From positions 1 to 64,000 of the forward strand of contig NZ_JAUYQD010000065.1 in the NCBI RefSeq assembly GCF_030697375.1: a stretch of DNA of 64,000 bases. Direction: 5' to 3'. Under the pieces are notes generated by a model. That model was not told where the DNA came from. It searched no databases and was given only the letters and a program-made list of their open reading frames with translations. Below are positions 34,280 through 43,314 of the stretch, one piece after another. The DNA is from Rhodoferax sp. Lineage in GTDB: Bacteria > Pseudomonadota > Gammaproteobacteria > Burkholderiales > Burkholderiaceae_C. The number at the start of each line of letters is the position of its first letter. The stretch's first letter is position 1. The translations under genes and the position numbers were made by a program.

Positions 34280-35782
34280 TTACTTCAGGATGTCCCCGAT
34301 GCACAGGTACTTCACTTCCACATAGTCGTCCATGCCAAAGTGCGAACCCTCGCGCCCCAGGCCCGACTGCTTCACGCCGCCAAACGGCACATGCTCGGTG
34401 GCCAAAATACCCACGTTCACCCCCACCATGCCGTACTCCAGCGCCTCGCCCACGCGGTAGATGCGCCCCATGTCGCGGGTGTAGAAATAACTGGCCAGGC
34501 CAAACTCGGTATTGTTCGCCGCATCGATGGCTTCCTGCTCGGTAGTGAACTTGAACACCGGCGCAAACGGCCCAAAGGTCTCTTCCTTGGCGCACAGCAT
34601 CTCCGCAGTGGCGTCGGCCACCACCGTGGGTTCGAAGAACTGGCCGCTGCCCAGGTGCGGCAGGCGCTTGCCGCCCACCAGCACGCGACCGCCCTTGGAC
34701 ACGGCATCGGCCACATGGCGCTCGACCTTGACCAGTGCGGCTTCTTCGATCAGCGGGCCTTGGTTGACGCCTTCTTCAAAGCCATTGCCGATCTTGGCGG
34801 TTTTGACCTTGGCGGCAAACTTCTCGACAAAGGCGTCGTACACGCCTTCCTGGACATAAAAGCGGTTGGAGCAGACGCAGGTCTGTCCGGCGTTGCGGTA
34901 CTTGCTGGCAAACGCACCTTCGACGGCGGAATCCAGGTCGGCATCGTCAAACACGATGAAAGGCGCGTTGCCGCCGAGTTCGAGCGAGAGCTTCTTGATG
35001 GTGGGCGCGCTTTGCGCCATGAGGATGCGGCCCACTTCGGTGGAGCCGGTGAAGCTGATGTGGCGCACCACGTCGCTGGCGCAGATGGCCTTGCCAACCG
35101 CAATGCTGTTGGATGCATCGGCTGTGACCATGTTGAGAACACCGGCCGGGATGCCAGCGCGCATCGCCAGCTCGGCCGCCGCCAGCGCGGTCAGCGGCGT
35201 GAGTTCTGCGGGTTTGATCAGCACGGTGCAACCGGCGGCCAGGGCCGGTGCCACCTTGCGCGTGATCATGGCCAGCGGGAAGTTCCAGGGGGTGATGGCG
35301 GCACAGACACCGATGGGCTGCTTGAGGACCATGAGGCGGCGGTTGTTGTCGAACTGGGGCAGGGTCTCGCCGTTGACCCGCTTGGCCTCTTCGGCAAACC
35401 ACTCGACAAAGCTGGCGCCGTAGGCGACTTCGCCTTTGGCTTCAGGAAACGGTTTGCCCTGTTCGGCGGTCATGATGCGCCCCAAGTCGTCTTGATTGGC
35501 CATCAAGAGGTCGAACCATTTGCGCAGCAGGATGCTGCGTTCCTTGGCGGTTTTGGCCTTCCAGGCGGGCCAGGCGGCGTTGGCGGCGGCGATGGCGGCT
35601 TCGGCGTCCAGGGGGCCGAGGTTGGCCACGTCGGCCAATTTTTCACCGGTGGCGGGGTCGCAGACGTCGAATCGGCTGGAGCCGCTGATCCATTGGCCGT
35701 TGATCAGCGCGTCGGTCTTGAGCAGGGTGGGGTCTTTGAGTAGGGAGAGGGGGCCAGTCAGGTTTTGCATGGATGAACTCAT
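34280..35782 (-). CDS. gabD: Succinate-semialdehyde dehydrogenase (NAD(P)+)
   Basis: A 500-aa aldehyde dehydrogenase that oxidises succinate semialdehyde to succinate, the last step of GABA breakdown. The general base Glu is in LELGGNAPF (about residue 271) and the nucleophilic Cys in GQTCVCSNR (about 305); the double Cys is typical of GabD. ITPWNFPLAMITRK and NVGILATEHVPFGG are strongly GabD-like. It is the last gene of the gabT-to-gabD operon. Confidence 0.95.
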   Translation of the reverse strand: MSSSMQNLTGPLSLLKDPTLLKTDALINGQWISGSSRFDVCDPATGEKLADVANLGPLDAEAAIAAANAAWPAWKAKTAKERSILLRKWFDLLMANQDDLGRIMTAEQGKPFPEAKGEVAYGASFVEWFAEEAKRVNGETLPQFDNNRRLMVLKQPIGVCAAITPWNFPLAMITRKVAPALAAGCTVLIKPAELTPLTALAAAELAMRAGIPAGVLNMVTADASNSIAVGKAICASDVVRHISFTGSTEVGRILMAQSAPTIKKLSLELGGNAPFIVFDDADLDSAVEGAFASKYRNAGQTCVCSNRFYVQEGVYDAFVEKFAAKVKTAKIGNGFEEGVNQGPLIEEAALVKVERHVADAVSKGGRVLVGGKRLPHLGSGQFFEPTVVADATAEMLCAKEETFGPFAPVFKFTTEQEAIDAANNTEFGLASYFYTRDMGRIYRVGEALEYGMVGVNVGILATEHVPFGGVKQSGLGREGSHFGMDDYVEVKYLCIGDILK

Positions 35783-35803
35783 AGGGGGATGGGTGTGGGC
35801 GCG

Positions 35804-36097
35804 TTAGCGCACTTCGATTTCGATGAAAACCACTTCGTGGTCGGTGGGGTTAATCACGTTGTGCTGCACACCGATGCTGCGGGCATAGGACTGGCCCGCC
35901 ACCAGCGGCACGGTTTTGGGCCCCTCGGGGGTTTCCAATTGCAGTGCGCCGTTGGTTTGCGGCACGACCACATAGTGGTGGCCGTGGGTGTGCCAGCCGG
36001 TTTCGGCACCGGGCGCAAAGCGCCATTCGGTCACGATGACCTGGTCGTTGGACACCTGCACGGTGGGAACGGCTTGGGGACGTGGGGATAGGGTCAT
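35804..36097 (-). CDS. Small cupin-domain protein
   Basis: A 97-aa single-domain cupin. Metal-ligand positions are visible as GWHTHGHHYVVV (cupin motif 1) and HNVINPTDHEVVFIE (motif 2). It lies between guanidinobutyrase and gabD in the same direction with gaps near 20 bp. Its substrate is unknown; a small role in the same pathway is inferred from position only. A TTG four codons upstream is an alternative start. Confidence 0.8.
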   Translation of the reverse strand: MTLSPRPQAVPTVQVSNDQVIVTEWRFAPGAETGWHTHGHHYVVVPQTNGALQLETPEGPKTVPLVAGQSYARSIGVQHNVINPTDHEVVFIEIEVR

Positions 36098-36119
36098 GGG
36101 GTAGTGCAAAGATCAACAA

Positions 36120-37061
36120 TCAGCGGTAGTGCACGCCGGGCAGCACGCACAGCATTTCAAACAACAGGTTGGCGCCCAACAGGGCGGTGTTGCCGTTGGG
36201 GTCGTAGGGGGGAGACACTTCGACCAGATCGGCCCCTACCAGGTTTAACCCCCGGCAGCCCCGGATGATTTCGAGCGCTTGCGGTACGGTCAGCCCCCCG
36301 ATTTCCGGGGTGCCGGTGCCCCCGGCAAAGGCGGGGTCGATGCCGTCAATATCAAAGCTCAGGTAGCAGGGGGCATCGCCAATGGCCTCGCGCACCCGCG
36401 CCATCAGGGGCGCGAGGGACTGGTACCAGACCTCGTGCGCCTGCACCACGGTAAAGCCCTGCTGGCGCGGCCAGTCAAAGTCTTCCGCGCTGTAGCCGCT
36501 GCCGCGCAGGCCGATTTGCCAGACCTTGTGGGTTTGCAGCAAGCCCTCTTCCACAGCCCGGCGAAACGGCGTGCCGTGTGCAATGGCTTCGCCAAACATG
36601 TCGTCGTTGACGTCGGCGTGGGCATCCACATGGACCAGGGCGACCGGTCCGTGCTTGGCCGCCATGGCGCGCAGGATGGGCAGCGCAATGGTGTGGTCGC
36701 CGCCCAGGGTCAGCGGTATGCAGCTGGCGCTGAGCATCTCCTCGTAAAACTCGGTGATGATGGGGAGGGATTTGGCCAGCGAGTAGGTATTGATGGGCAC
36801 ATCGCCCAAATCGGCCACCTGCAGCGTGTCAAAAGGTGCGGCTCCCGTGGCCATGTTGTAGGGGCGCAGCAGGCAGGACTCGGCGCGAATCTGGCGTGGG
36901 CCAAAACGTGCTCCGGGGCGGTGCGAGGTACCGATGTCCAGCGGGATGCCGATGAAGGCGGCGTCCAGCCCTTGTGAGGAACTGGCCAGCGGCAAACGCA
37001 TCATGCTGGCAATGCCGCCAAAGCGCGGCATGGCGTTGCCGGAGAGGGGTTGGTTTTTCAT
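36120..37061 (-). CDS. gbuA: Guanidinobutyrase (ureohydrolase, agmatinase family)
   Basis: A 313-aa Mn-dependent ureohydrolase. Metal-ligand motifs GGDHT, HVDAHADVN and SFDIDGIDP are intact. From memory, the N-terminus (PLSGNAMPRFGGIASMMRLP) and PYNMATGAAPFD resemble Pseudomonas GbuA, which releases urea from 4-guanidinobutyrate to yield GABA, more than SpeB agmatinase. Its place in one operon with gabT and gabD supports that substrate. Automatic annotation would probably say agmatinase. The ATG at 37061 fits the family; the frame is open upstream within the next gene. Confidence 0.87.
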   Translation of the reverse strand: MKNQPLSGNAMPRFGGIASMMRLPLASSSQGLDAAFIGIPLDIGTSHRPGARFGPRQIRAESCLLRPYNMATGAAPFDTLQVADLGDVPINTYSLAKSLPIITEFYEEMLSASCIPLTLGGDHTIALPILRAMAAKHGPVALVHVDAHADVNDDMFGEAIAHGTPFRRAVEEGLLQTHKVWQIGLRGSGYSAEDFDWPRQQGFTVVQAHEVWYQSLAPLMARVREAIGDAPCYLSFDIDGIDPAFAGGTGTPEIGGLTVPQALEIIRGCRGLNLVGADLVEVSPPYDPNGNTALLGANLLFEMLCVLPGVHYR

Positions 37062-37062
37062 A

Positions 37063-37920
37063 TTAGCCCTGGCTGGGGTGAAGGGATGCAAAGAAGCTGC
37101 ACAGTTCAGCGTCTGGAATTTGCTGCTCGGCAAAGCTGAAACTGCCGTGCTGGAGCATCTCTTGTGCCGCGCGGCGCACCAGACCGAGTGCGCTACGGGC
37201 CAGGCTGCCACCGATGCTGATGCGTTTGACGCCCAGGCCACCCAGTTGCGACACAGTGAAGGCACTCCCCGTGAGCCCCATGACCACACTGATGGGGCCT
37301 TCGACTTCGCGCACCAGCGCGGCAATTGTTTCTGCATCCTTGATGCCGGGCACGAACAGGCAGTCTGCACCCATTTCACGGAACCGGTTGAGGCGGCGGA
37401 CTGCTTCGGCAAATGGCGAGGGGACGCCGGTCAAGTAGCAGTCGGTGCGTGCAGTCAGTGTGAAGGGAACACCACTGTGGTCCGCGGACTCCCGGGCGGC
37501 GCGGATACGTTCGGCGGCCAAGCCGATGTCGAAAAGTGGGGTCTGCGGGTCGCCTGACAGGTCTTCAATGTTGCCACCCACCACGCCGGCTTGGATGGCC
37601 AGCCGAATGGTCTCGGCCACGTCCTGGGGTGCGGCACCGAAACCCGCTTCCAGGTCGGCGCTCACGGGCACATCGACCGCGCTTGCAATGCGCTGAATGC
37701 ACTCCATCATCTGCGAGCGGCTGACGTACCCCTCGTAGTCTGGCTGGCCTAGCGAATAGGCAATGCCCGCGCTGGTGGTGGCCAGGCATTGGAAACCGCT
37801 GGCGGCCAGGATGCAGGCGCTGCCGGGGTCCCAGGCATTGGGCATCACAAAGGTGGATGCACCTGTGTGCAATGCGCGAAAGCGTTCGCCGCGCTGGATG
37901 TGTGTGTTCATTGGGGTCAT
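37063..37920 (-). CDS. Isocitrate lyase/PEP mutase family protein
   Basis: A 285-aa TIM-barrel protein of the PEP_mutase group (MPNAWDPGSACILAASGF, VSADLEAGFG, TLTARTDCYL, GADCLFVPGI). The family includes 2-methylisocitrate lyase, oxaloacetate decarboxylase and phosphonomutases. The KKCGH lyase loop of true isocitrate lyases is absent. It starts by ATGA overlap with the upstream binding-protein gene and ends next to gbuA, so it is co-expressed with guanidinobutyrate/GABA catabolism. Its reaction there is unknown. Confidence 0.82.
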   Translation of the reverse strand: MTPMNTHIQRGERFRALHTGASTFVMPNAWDPGSACILAASGFQCLATTSAGIAYSLGQPDYEGYVSRSQMMECIQRIASAVDVPVSADLEAGFGAAPQDVAETIRLAIQAGVVGGNIEDLSGDPQTPLFDIGLAAERIRAARESADHSGVPFTLTARTDCYLTGVPSPFAEAVRRLNRFREMGADCLFVPGIKDAETIAALVREVEGPISVVMGLTGSAFTVSQLGGLGVKRISIGGSLARSALGLVRRAAQEMLQHGSFSFAEQQIPDAELCSFFASLHPSQG

Positions 37921-38993
37921 TGCATACGCTGAGCAACGCGCTTCTCAATGGCACTGCCACGCTGGGTCCAGAAACTGGCATCAAAGGCAAGTGAACGCCG
38001 CAGGTTGCCCGGCGCGGAAGGCAAGTCACTGATGGCCATGGTCAGGTCCACCAGGTGGCTGTCCGAGCCGGATGCCGGGCGGCTGCGACCGACGTCGTAG
38101 CGAAAGATGGCACCGAAGTGCGTCGGGCCATACGGAATTTCGCGTGAGAACGCCAATTGGGATTCTTCCGAGGTCGCGAAATTGATGAAGGCCTGTGCCA
38201 TGGCGGCCTTCGGTGAACCTTTGACGATGACCCAGTAATCCAGCTCATGGATGGCATCGGTCCAGGCAATGGTGAGCTGGTGGGCGCCCTCACGGTTGGC
38301 TGCGGCAATGCGACCGTTGAAGGCCGTAGACATGCTGACTTCACCGGACGCGAGGCGCTGGGGTGGTTGCGCACCGGATTCCCACCAGACGATGTGTGGC
38401 TTCAATTGCTCCAATCTGGCAATGGCGCGGTTCAGCCCCGCCTCGGTGGCCAGCACGGCATACACCTCCCGGCGTTTGACGCCGTCCGACATCAGCGCGA
38501 TTTCCAGGTTGTAGCGCGCGCTTTTTCGCAGCCCGCGTTTGCCGGGGAAGCGTTGCACATTCCAAAAGTCCGCCCAGGTGCGCGGTGCCTCTTTGAAACG
38601 GTTGGTGTCGTAGGCCATGACGGTGGACCACACGAATGCACCTACGCCGCAGTCCTTGACCGTGCCCGGCAACAGAAAGCTGGCATGGGGAATGGCCGTG
38701 CGGTCAATGTGCTCAAACAGGCCTTCGTCACAGCCCACCTTCAGGTCGGTGGACTCCACCTCCACCACGTCCCAAGTGACTTTGCGGTCGCGCACCATGG
38801 CACGGATGGGGGCCAGATCGCCGGTGTATTCGATGCCCTTGGCCTCTTGTCCATGTGTGCGGGAGAAGGGCTTGATAAAAGCCGCGTCCTGGGCTTTGCC
38901 GTTGGCGCCGCCAAAGTTGGCAATGGTCAGCGCTTGGGCCTGTGCGGCACAGGCCAGCGCCGCAATAAGGGTGAACAGAATGCGGATCATCAT
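37917..38993 (-). CDS. PotD-like periplasmic substrate-binding protein, second copy
   Basis: A 358-aa exported binding protein (signal peptide about 1-22, AQAQA) of the spermidine/putrescine group. It is a paralogue of the binding protein at 41120-42151, sharing NFGGANG at the mature N-terminus, VTWDVVEVES, CDEGLFE, FVWSTVMAYD and GKRGLRKSARYNLE. It lies after the two permease genes in the same operon, so one importer seems served by two receptors. Confidence 0.88.
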   Translation of the reverse strand: MMIRILFTLIAALACAAQAQALTIANFGGANGKAQDAAFIKPFSRTHGQEAKGIEYTGDLAPIRAMVRDRKVTWDVVEVESTDLKVGCDEGLFEHIDRTAIPHASFLLPGTVKDCGVGAFVWSTVMAYDTNRFKEAPRTWADFWNVQRFPGKRGLRKSARYNLEIALMSDGVKRREVYAVLATEAGLNRAIARLEQLKPHIVWWESGAQPPQRLASGEVSMSTAFNGRIAAANREGAHQLTIAWTDAIHELDYWVIVKGSPKAAMAQAFINFATSEESQLAFSREIPYGPTHFGAIFRYDVGRSRPASGSDSHLVDLTMAISDLPSAPGNLRRSLAFDASFWTQRGSAIEKRVAQRMQ

Positions 38994-39006
38994 GGTCGAT
39001 CTCGAT

Positions 39007-39831
39007 TTAGCGGCGACGTCCGCGCAGCCACTCCAGACCCAGCATCAACGCGGTGGTGAAGATGATGAGCAGCGTGGCCACGGCCGCGATGGTGGGCGAG
39101 ATGTTTTCACGGATACCGGTGAACATCTGGCGCGGCAGGGTGACCTGGGTCGGACCGGCGATGAACAAGGTCACCACCACTTCGTCGAACGAGGTGGCAA
39201 ACGCAAACAGCGCACCTGAGATCACGCCGGGCGCAATGATGGGCAGTGTGATGCGAAAGAAGGTTTCCAGGGGCCCGGCACCCAGGCTCAAGGACGCACG
39301 CACCAGGTTGTGGTTAAAGCTCTGCAGGGTGGCCAGCACCGTGGTCAGCACAAAGGGGGCTCCCAGGGCCGCGTGGACCAGCACCAGGCCGGTGTAGGTA
39401 TCGGACAGGCCGATCTTGGCAAAGAACAGGTAGGTACTCACCCCCACCACCACGATAGGCACCACCATGGGCGAGATCAGCAGGCTCATCAAGGCGCCTT
39501 TGCCGATGAAGTTCACCCGCGCCAAGCCTACGGCGGACATGGTGCCCAGCACGGTTGCCAAGAGTGTGGCCAGGGGGGCCACGATGAAACTGTTGCGGGT
39601 GGCACGCGCCCAGTCGTCCGAGGAAAACAGGTTGTCGTACCACTGCAGGGACCAGCCGGGAATCGGGTAAGCCAGGAAGGAGCTGTTGCTGAACGACAGC
39701 GGAATGATGACCAAAATGGGCAGCAACAAGAACAGCAGCACGCTGATGCAGACGCCGCGCAAGGCGTACCAGCCTATCTTGTCGGCCAGCGTGGCATAGG
39801 CCGGAAATACCGGGAGGAAGGGTTTGGACAT
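39007..39831 (-). CDS. ABC transporter permease, PotC-like
   Basis: A 274-aa inner-membrane permease with about six hydrophobic segments. The cytoplasmic EAA-type loop (about 160-180; ASLSLGAGPLETFFRITLPI) contacts the ATPase. It is the second permease of the importer, five bases after the PotB-like gene. Confidence 0.9.
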   Translation of the reverse strand: MSKPFLPVFPAYATLADKIGWYALRGVCISVLLFLLLPILVIIPLSFSNSSFLAYPIPGWSLQWYDNLFSSDDWARATRNSFIVAPLATLLATVLGTMSAVGLARVNFIGKGALMSLLISPMVVPIVVVGVSTYLFFAKIGLSDTYTGLVLVHAALGAPFVLTTVLATLQSFNHNLVRASLSLGAGPLETFFRITLPIIAPGVISGALFAFATSFDEVVVTLFIAGPTQVTLPRQMFTGIRENISPTIAAVATLLIIFTTALMLGLEWLRGRRR

Positions 39832-39836
39832 GCGGA

Positions 39837-41096
39837 TTACCCCAGACTAAGTTCAGATTTCACGACGCGGCGGTAAATGCCGTAGAGCACCAAGGTGGTA
39901 AACAAGAGCACCGCACCCAAGGCACAGGCCATGCCCCAGTTGACATTGACGTTGGTGTACTGGGCGATGTAGTAGCTCAACATCTGGTCGTCGGCGCCGC
40001 CCAGCAGGGCAGGGGTGACGTAGTAACCAATACTCAAGATAAACACCAGCAGACCACCGGCGCCCATGCCAGGGTAGGTTTGGGGCACATAGACCTTGAA
40101 GAAGGCGGCCAGCGGCGAGCTGCCCAGCGACACCGCAGCGCGCAGGTAGGTGGGTGGCACCGACTTCATCACGCTGTACAGCGGCAAAATCATGAAGGGC
40201 AGCAGGATGTGCACCATGGCAATCACCACCCCCAGGCGGTTGAACAGCAGGGCCACGGGTTCGTCCGTCAAACCCATGCCCATCAGGGCGCGGTTGACCA
40301 GGCCGTTGGTCTGCAAGAGCACGATCCAGGCCGCCACGCGCACCAGAATCGAGGTCCAGAAGGGCACCAGCACCAAAATCATGCACATATTGGCCTGGCG
40401 TTCCGTCAGTGTGGACAGCCAGTACGCCAGCGGGTAGCCCAGCAGCAGGCAAAACAGGGTGACCACGGCACTGATCTCGAAGGTGCGCAGCAAGATGCGA
40501 CCAAAGGCGGCGGCCTCGTCCGGCACCCGGGTGATGGTGCCCTGCGCATCGCGTTGCAGGTCGACGGAAGCCAGCAGGTAGTCGGGTGTCCAGCGCTTGC
40601 TGTTTTTGGCAATGGCTTGCCAGTAGGCAATATCGTCCCAGCGGGCATCGACTTCCAGCATGCGCTGGTGGACCTGGGCCGGGTTGAGTGCCGGGTCGAA
40701 GGGCAGGGCTCGGTAGGTGCTCATCACCAGCGAGCGTGCGCCGCTGACTTCACTGTTGAGCCGGCGCGCCAGCGCGCCGGCATCGGATTGTTCTTGGATG
40801 GCGGCCAGGTCGGTCGCCAACGCGGCGTAGGCCGCATCCGGTGGGGCCGTTTTGCGGTCCCACTGGGCCAGCGCCTCACCGGTGCGTCCCAAGGTGTTGG
40901 CCACCTCCGGGTTTTCCACGGCACGCATCAGCAATGCGGCAATGGGAACCAGAAAAATGACCACCAGGAACACCAGCAAGGGCATGGTGAGGGAGATCGA
41001 TAGGAGACGTTTGCGGCGCTCCGCCCGTTTCAGTTGTCTCGCCAAGTTGGCGGGCAATACGGCAGAGGCGGGCAGGGCGGTCGTTGACGTGGTCAT
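39837..41096 (-). CDS. ABC transporter permease, PotB-like, with long periplasmic insert
   Basis: A 419-aa permease, longer than PotB (about 275-285 aa) because about 140 residues of hydrophilic, presumably periplasmic sequence lie between the first membrane helix (about 38-58) and the second. The EAA-type loop reads AAVSLGSSPLAAFFKVYVPQT. ATG 41096 follows AAAGAG; a GTG six codons upstream is possible. It works with the PotC-like and PotA-like partners. Confidence 0.88.
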   Translation of the reverse strand: MTTSTTALPASAVLPANLARQLKRAERRKRLLSISLTMPLLVFLVVIFLVPIAALLMRAVENPEVANTLGRTGEALAQWDRKTAPPDAAYAALATDLAAIQEQSDAGALARRLNSEVSGARSLVMSTYRALPFDPALNPAQVHQRMLEVDARWDDIAYWQAIAKNSKRWTPDYLLASVDLQRDAQGTITRVPDEAAAFGRILLRTFEISAVVTLFCLLLGYPLAYWLSTLTERQANMCMILVLVPFWTSILVRVAAWIVLLQTNGLVNRALMGMGLTDEPVALLFNRLGVVIAMVHILLPFMILPLYSVMKSVPPTYLRAAVSLGSSPLAAFFKVYVPQTYPGMGAGGLLVFILSIGYYVTPALLGGADDQMLSYYIAQYTNVNVNWGMACALGAVLLFTTLVLYGIYRRVVKSELSLG

Positions 41097-41119
41097 CGCG
41101 ATCTCTTTATTCACTCAAA

Positions 41120-42151
41120 TTACTGTGCAGCCCAGGCAGCGAAGCGCTTTTCCAGAGCCTCGCCTTGGTCCGCCCAGAAGCTCACGTTGAACTGCAGTGC
41201 GGTCTTGGAGTTGGCAGCCGATGTCGGCAGCAAGCCCAGGGTCTTGGCGTCCAGCTTGGCCAGGGCCTTGGTGTTGGTGGGGCCGTAGGAAATCAGCTTG
41301 GCGTACTCGCTTTGCTCGGCCGCGCTGCTGGCCATGGCGATGTATTTCAGCGCCGCGTCGCGGTTCTTGCCGCCCTTGGGCATGACCCAGTAGTCCAGGT
41401 CATAGATGCCACCGGTCCAGGTGATTTGCAGGTTCTTGCCTTCGCGTTGTGCGGCGTCGATACGGCCGTTGTACACGGTCGTCAAAGCCACGTCACCGGC
41501 CACCAGAAACTGGGGAGGCTGTGCGCCTGCTTCCCACCACTGGATGTTGGACTTGAGCTCGGACATCTTCTTGAAGGCGCGCTCCGCACCGTCCTTGGTG
41601 GCCAACACCTTGTACACGTCTTGCACCGCCACACCGTCGGCCATCAAAGCGAATTCGAGGTTGTAGCGGGCGCCCTTGCGCATGCCGCGCTTGCCGGGGA
41701 TCTTCTTGGTATCCCAGAAGTCAGCCCAGGTCACGGGAGCGGACTTGATCTTGTCGGCGTTGTAGGCCATCACGGTGGACCACACAAAGGTACCGATACC
41801 GCACTCGTGCACGGCGGCAGGCGTGAAGTCAGACTTGGCTCCAATCTTGCTGTAGTCCATTTTTTCAAACAGACCTTCGTCGCAACCCCGGGTCACGTCG
41901 GGGGACTCCACTTCCACCACGTCCCAGGTGACGTTTTTGGACTCGACCATGGCCTTGATCTTGGCTTGCTCGCCGTTGTATTCCACACCAACGATCTTGT
42001 TGTTGGTGGCTTTTTCGTAGGGCTCGAAATACGCTTTCTTTTGCGCGTTGCCGTTGGCTCCACCAAAGTTCACCACGGTGATCTGGGTTTGCGCAAAGCT
42101 GGCAAACGAGGCAACAACCGCTGCGGCGGCGACGATGGGTTTGAGTTTCAT
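41120..42151 (-). CDS. PotD-like periplasmic substrate-binding protein
   Basis: A 343-aa exported binding protein with a signal peptide (about 1-20, ending FAQT) and the mature motif VVNFGGANG, belonging to the spermidine/putrescine-type receptors. It lies between the ATPase and permease genes. The ligand is probably a cationic guanidino or amino compound such as 4-guanidinobutyrate, GABA or a polyamine (inference from the operon). The ATG at 42151 has GAGG ten bases upstream. Confidence 0.9.
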   Translation of the reverse strand: MKLKPIVAAAAVVASFASFAQTQITVVNFGGANGNAQKKAYFEPYEKATNNKIVGVEYNGEQAKIKAMVESKNVTWDVVEVESPDVTRGCDEGLFEKMDYSKIGAKSDFTPAAVHECGIGTFVWSTVMAYNADKIKSAPVTWADFWDTKKIPGKRGMRKGARYNLEFALMADGVAVQDVYKVLATKDGAERAFKKMSELKSNIQWWEAGAQPPQFLVAGDVALTTVYNGRIDAAQREGKNLQITWTGGIYDLDYWVMPKGGKNRDAALKYIAMASSAAEQSEYAKLISYGPTNTKALAKLDAKTLGLLPTSAANSKTALQFNVSFWADQGEALEKRFAAWAAQ

Positions 42152-42208
42152 TGACAGTATCCTCATAAGAGTTGGTTGTGGATCAAGAAAGCAAGAATTG
42201 CACGCGTG

Positions 42209-43291
42209 TCATTTGTAGACACGCAGATGCTCGGGGGGCAAATGCAGCCACACGGCCTGGCCGGTCTGGGGGACTGCAATGCTGGATAGGGGGATCTTTA
42301 CGGTGGCTTCTTCCTGCTCTTGCAGGGTGCAGCGCAGGCGCAGGTGGTCACCAAAATAAATCACGTCGTCCAGGACGGCGCGGATGCTGTTCTCGCAGGG
42401 CTTGGCGTCCACCGTGTGCACGACGATGCGCTCGGGGCGCACGCAGGCCTGTATCGGGGTGCCGGTGCGCGCCGCATTCACGTTCAAACCGTTGAGCAAG
42501 GTGCCGCAGGGCAGGCGTACCTCGCACTGCTGGTCGGTGGTGGTGGTCACGGTGCCATTGAAGACGGTGTTGTCCCCCACAAAGTTGGCGACAAACCGGT
42601 TCACGGGGGCCTCGTACAACTCGGTTACCACGTCGATCTGCTGGATGGCGCCGTCGTTAAAAACCGCCACCCGGTCGGACATGGTGAGCGCCTCGGACTG
42701 GTCGTGCGTCACATACACAAAGGTCAGCCCCAACTGGCGGTGCAGTTCCTTCAGCTCGATCTGCATGTGCTCGCGCAACTGCTTGTCCAGGGCGCCCAGG
42801 GGTTCGTCCATCAGCACCAGCTGGGGGTCAAACACCAGTGCACGGGCCAAGGCCACGCGCTGTTGTTGCCCGCCCGACATTTGGGCCGGAAAGCGGCTGC
42901 CCATGCCGCCCATTTGCACCATTTCCAGCGCGCGTTTGACCTTGGCGTCGCGGTCCACGGCGGGCACATTGCGCACCATCAGGGGGTAGGCCACGTTGGC
43001 GGCCACGGTCATGTGGGGAAACAGGGCGTAGTTCTGGAACACCATGCCAAAGTTGCGTTTGTGCGGCGGGGTGCGGGTGATCGGGTTGCCACCCAGGAAA
43101 ATTTCTCCCGCGGTGGGGGACTCAAATCCGGCCAGCATCATGAGTGTGGTGGTCTTGCCAGAGCCCGAAGGCCCCAGCAAGGACAGGAACTCACCGGTCT
43201 GGATTTCGAGGTTGAGGTCGCGCACCACGAGGACATTGCCGTCGTAGGTCTTTTGGACCCCGACAAACTTCACAAGCGCATTGGTTGCCAT
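42209..43291 (-). CDS. ABC transporter ATP-binding protein, PotA-like
   Basis: A 360-aa ATPase: Walker A GPSGSGKTT (about 39-47), signature MSGGQQQRVALARAL, Walker B LVLMDEPLGALD, H-loop THDQSEA, then a C-terminal TOBE domain (about 280-358). It energises the importer encoded downstream. It starts 23 bp after gabT ends, in one transcript. Confidence 0.94.
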   Translation of the reverse strand: MATNALVKFVGVQKTYDGNVLVVRDLNLEIQTGEFLSLLGPSGSGKTTTLMMLAGFESPTAGEIFLGGNPITRTPPHKRNFGMVFQNYALFPHMTVAANVAYPLMVRNVPAVDRDAKVKRALEMVQMGGMGSRFPAQMSGGQQQRVALARALVFDPQLVLMDEPLGALDKQLREHMQIELKELHRQLGLTFVYVTHDQSEALTMSDRVAVFNDGAIQQIDVVTELYEAPVNRFVANFVGDNTVFNGTVTTTTDQQCEVRLPCGTLLNGLNVNAARTGTPIQACVRPERIVVHTVDAKPCENSIRAVLDDVIYFGDHLRLRCTLQEQEEATVKIPLSSIAVPQTGQAVWLHLPPEHLRVYK

Positions 43292-43314
43292 GGTTGTTCA
43301 GACTCGGTGTGGGA

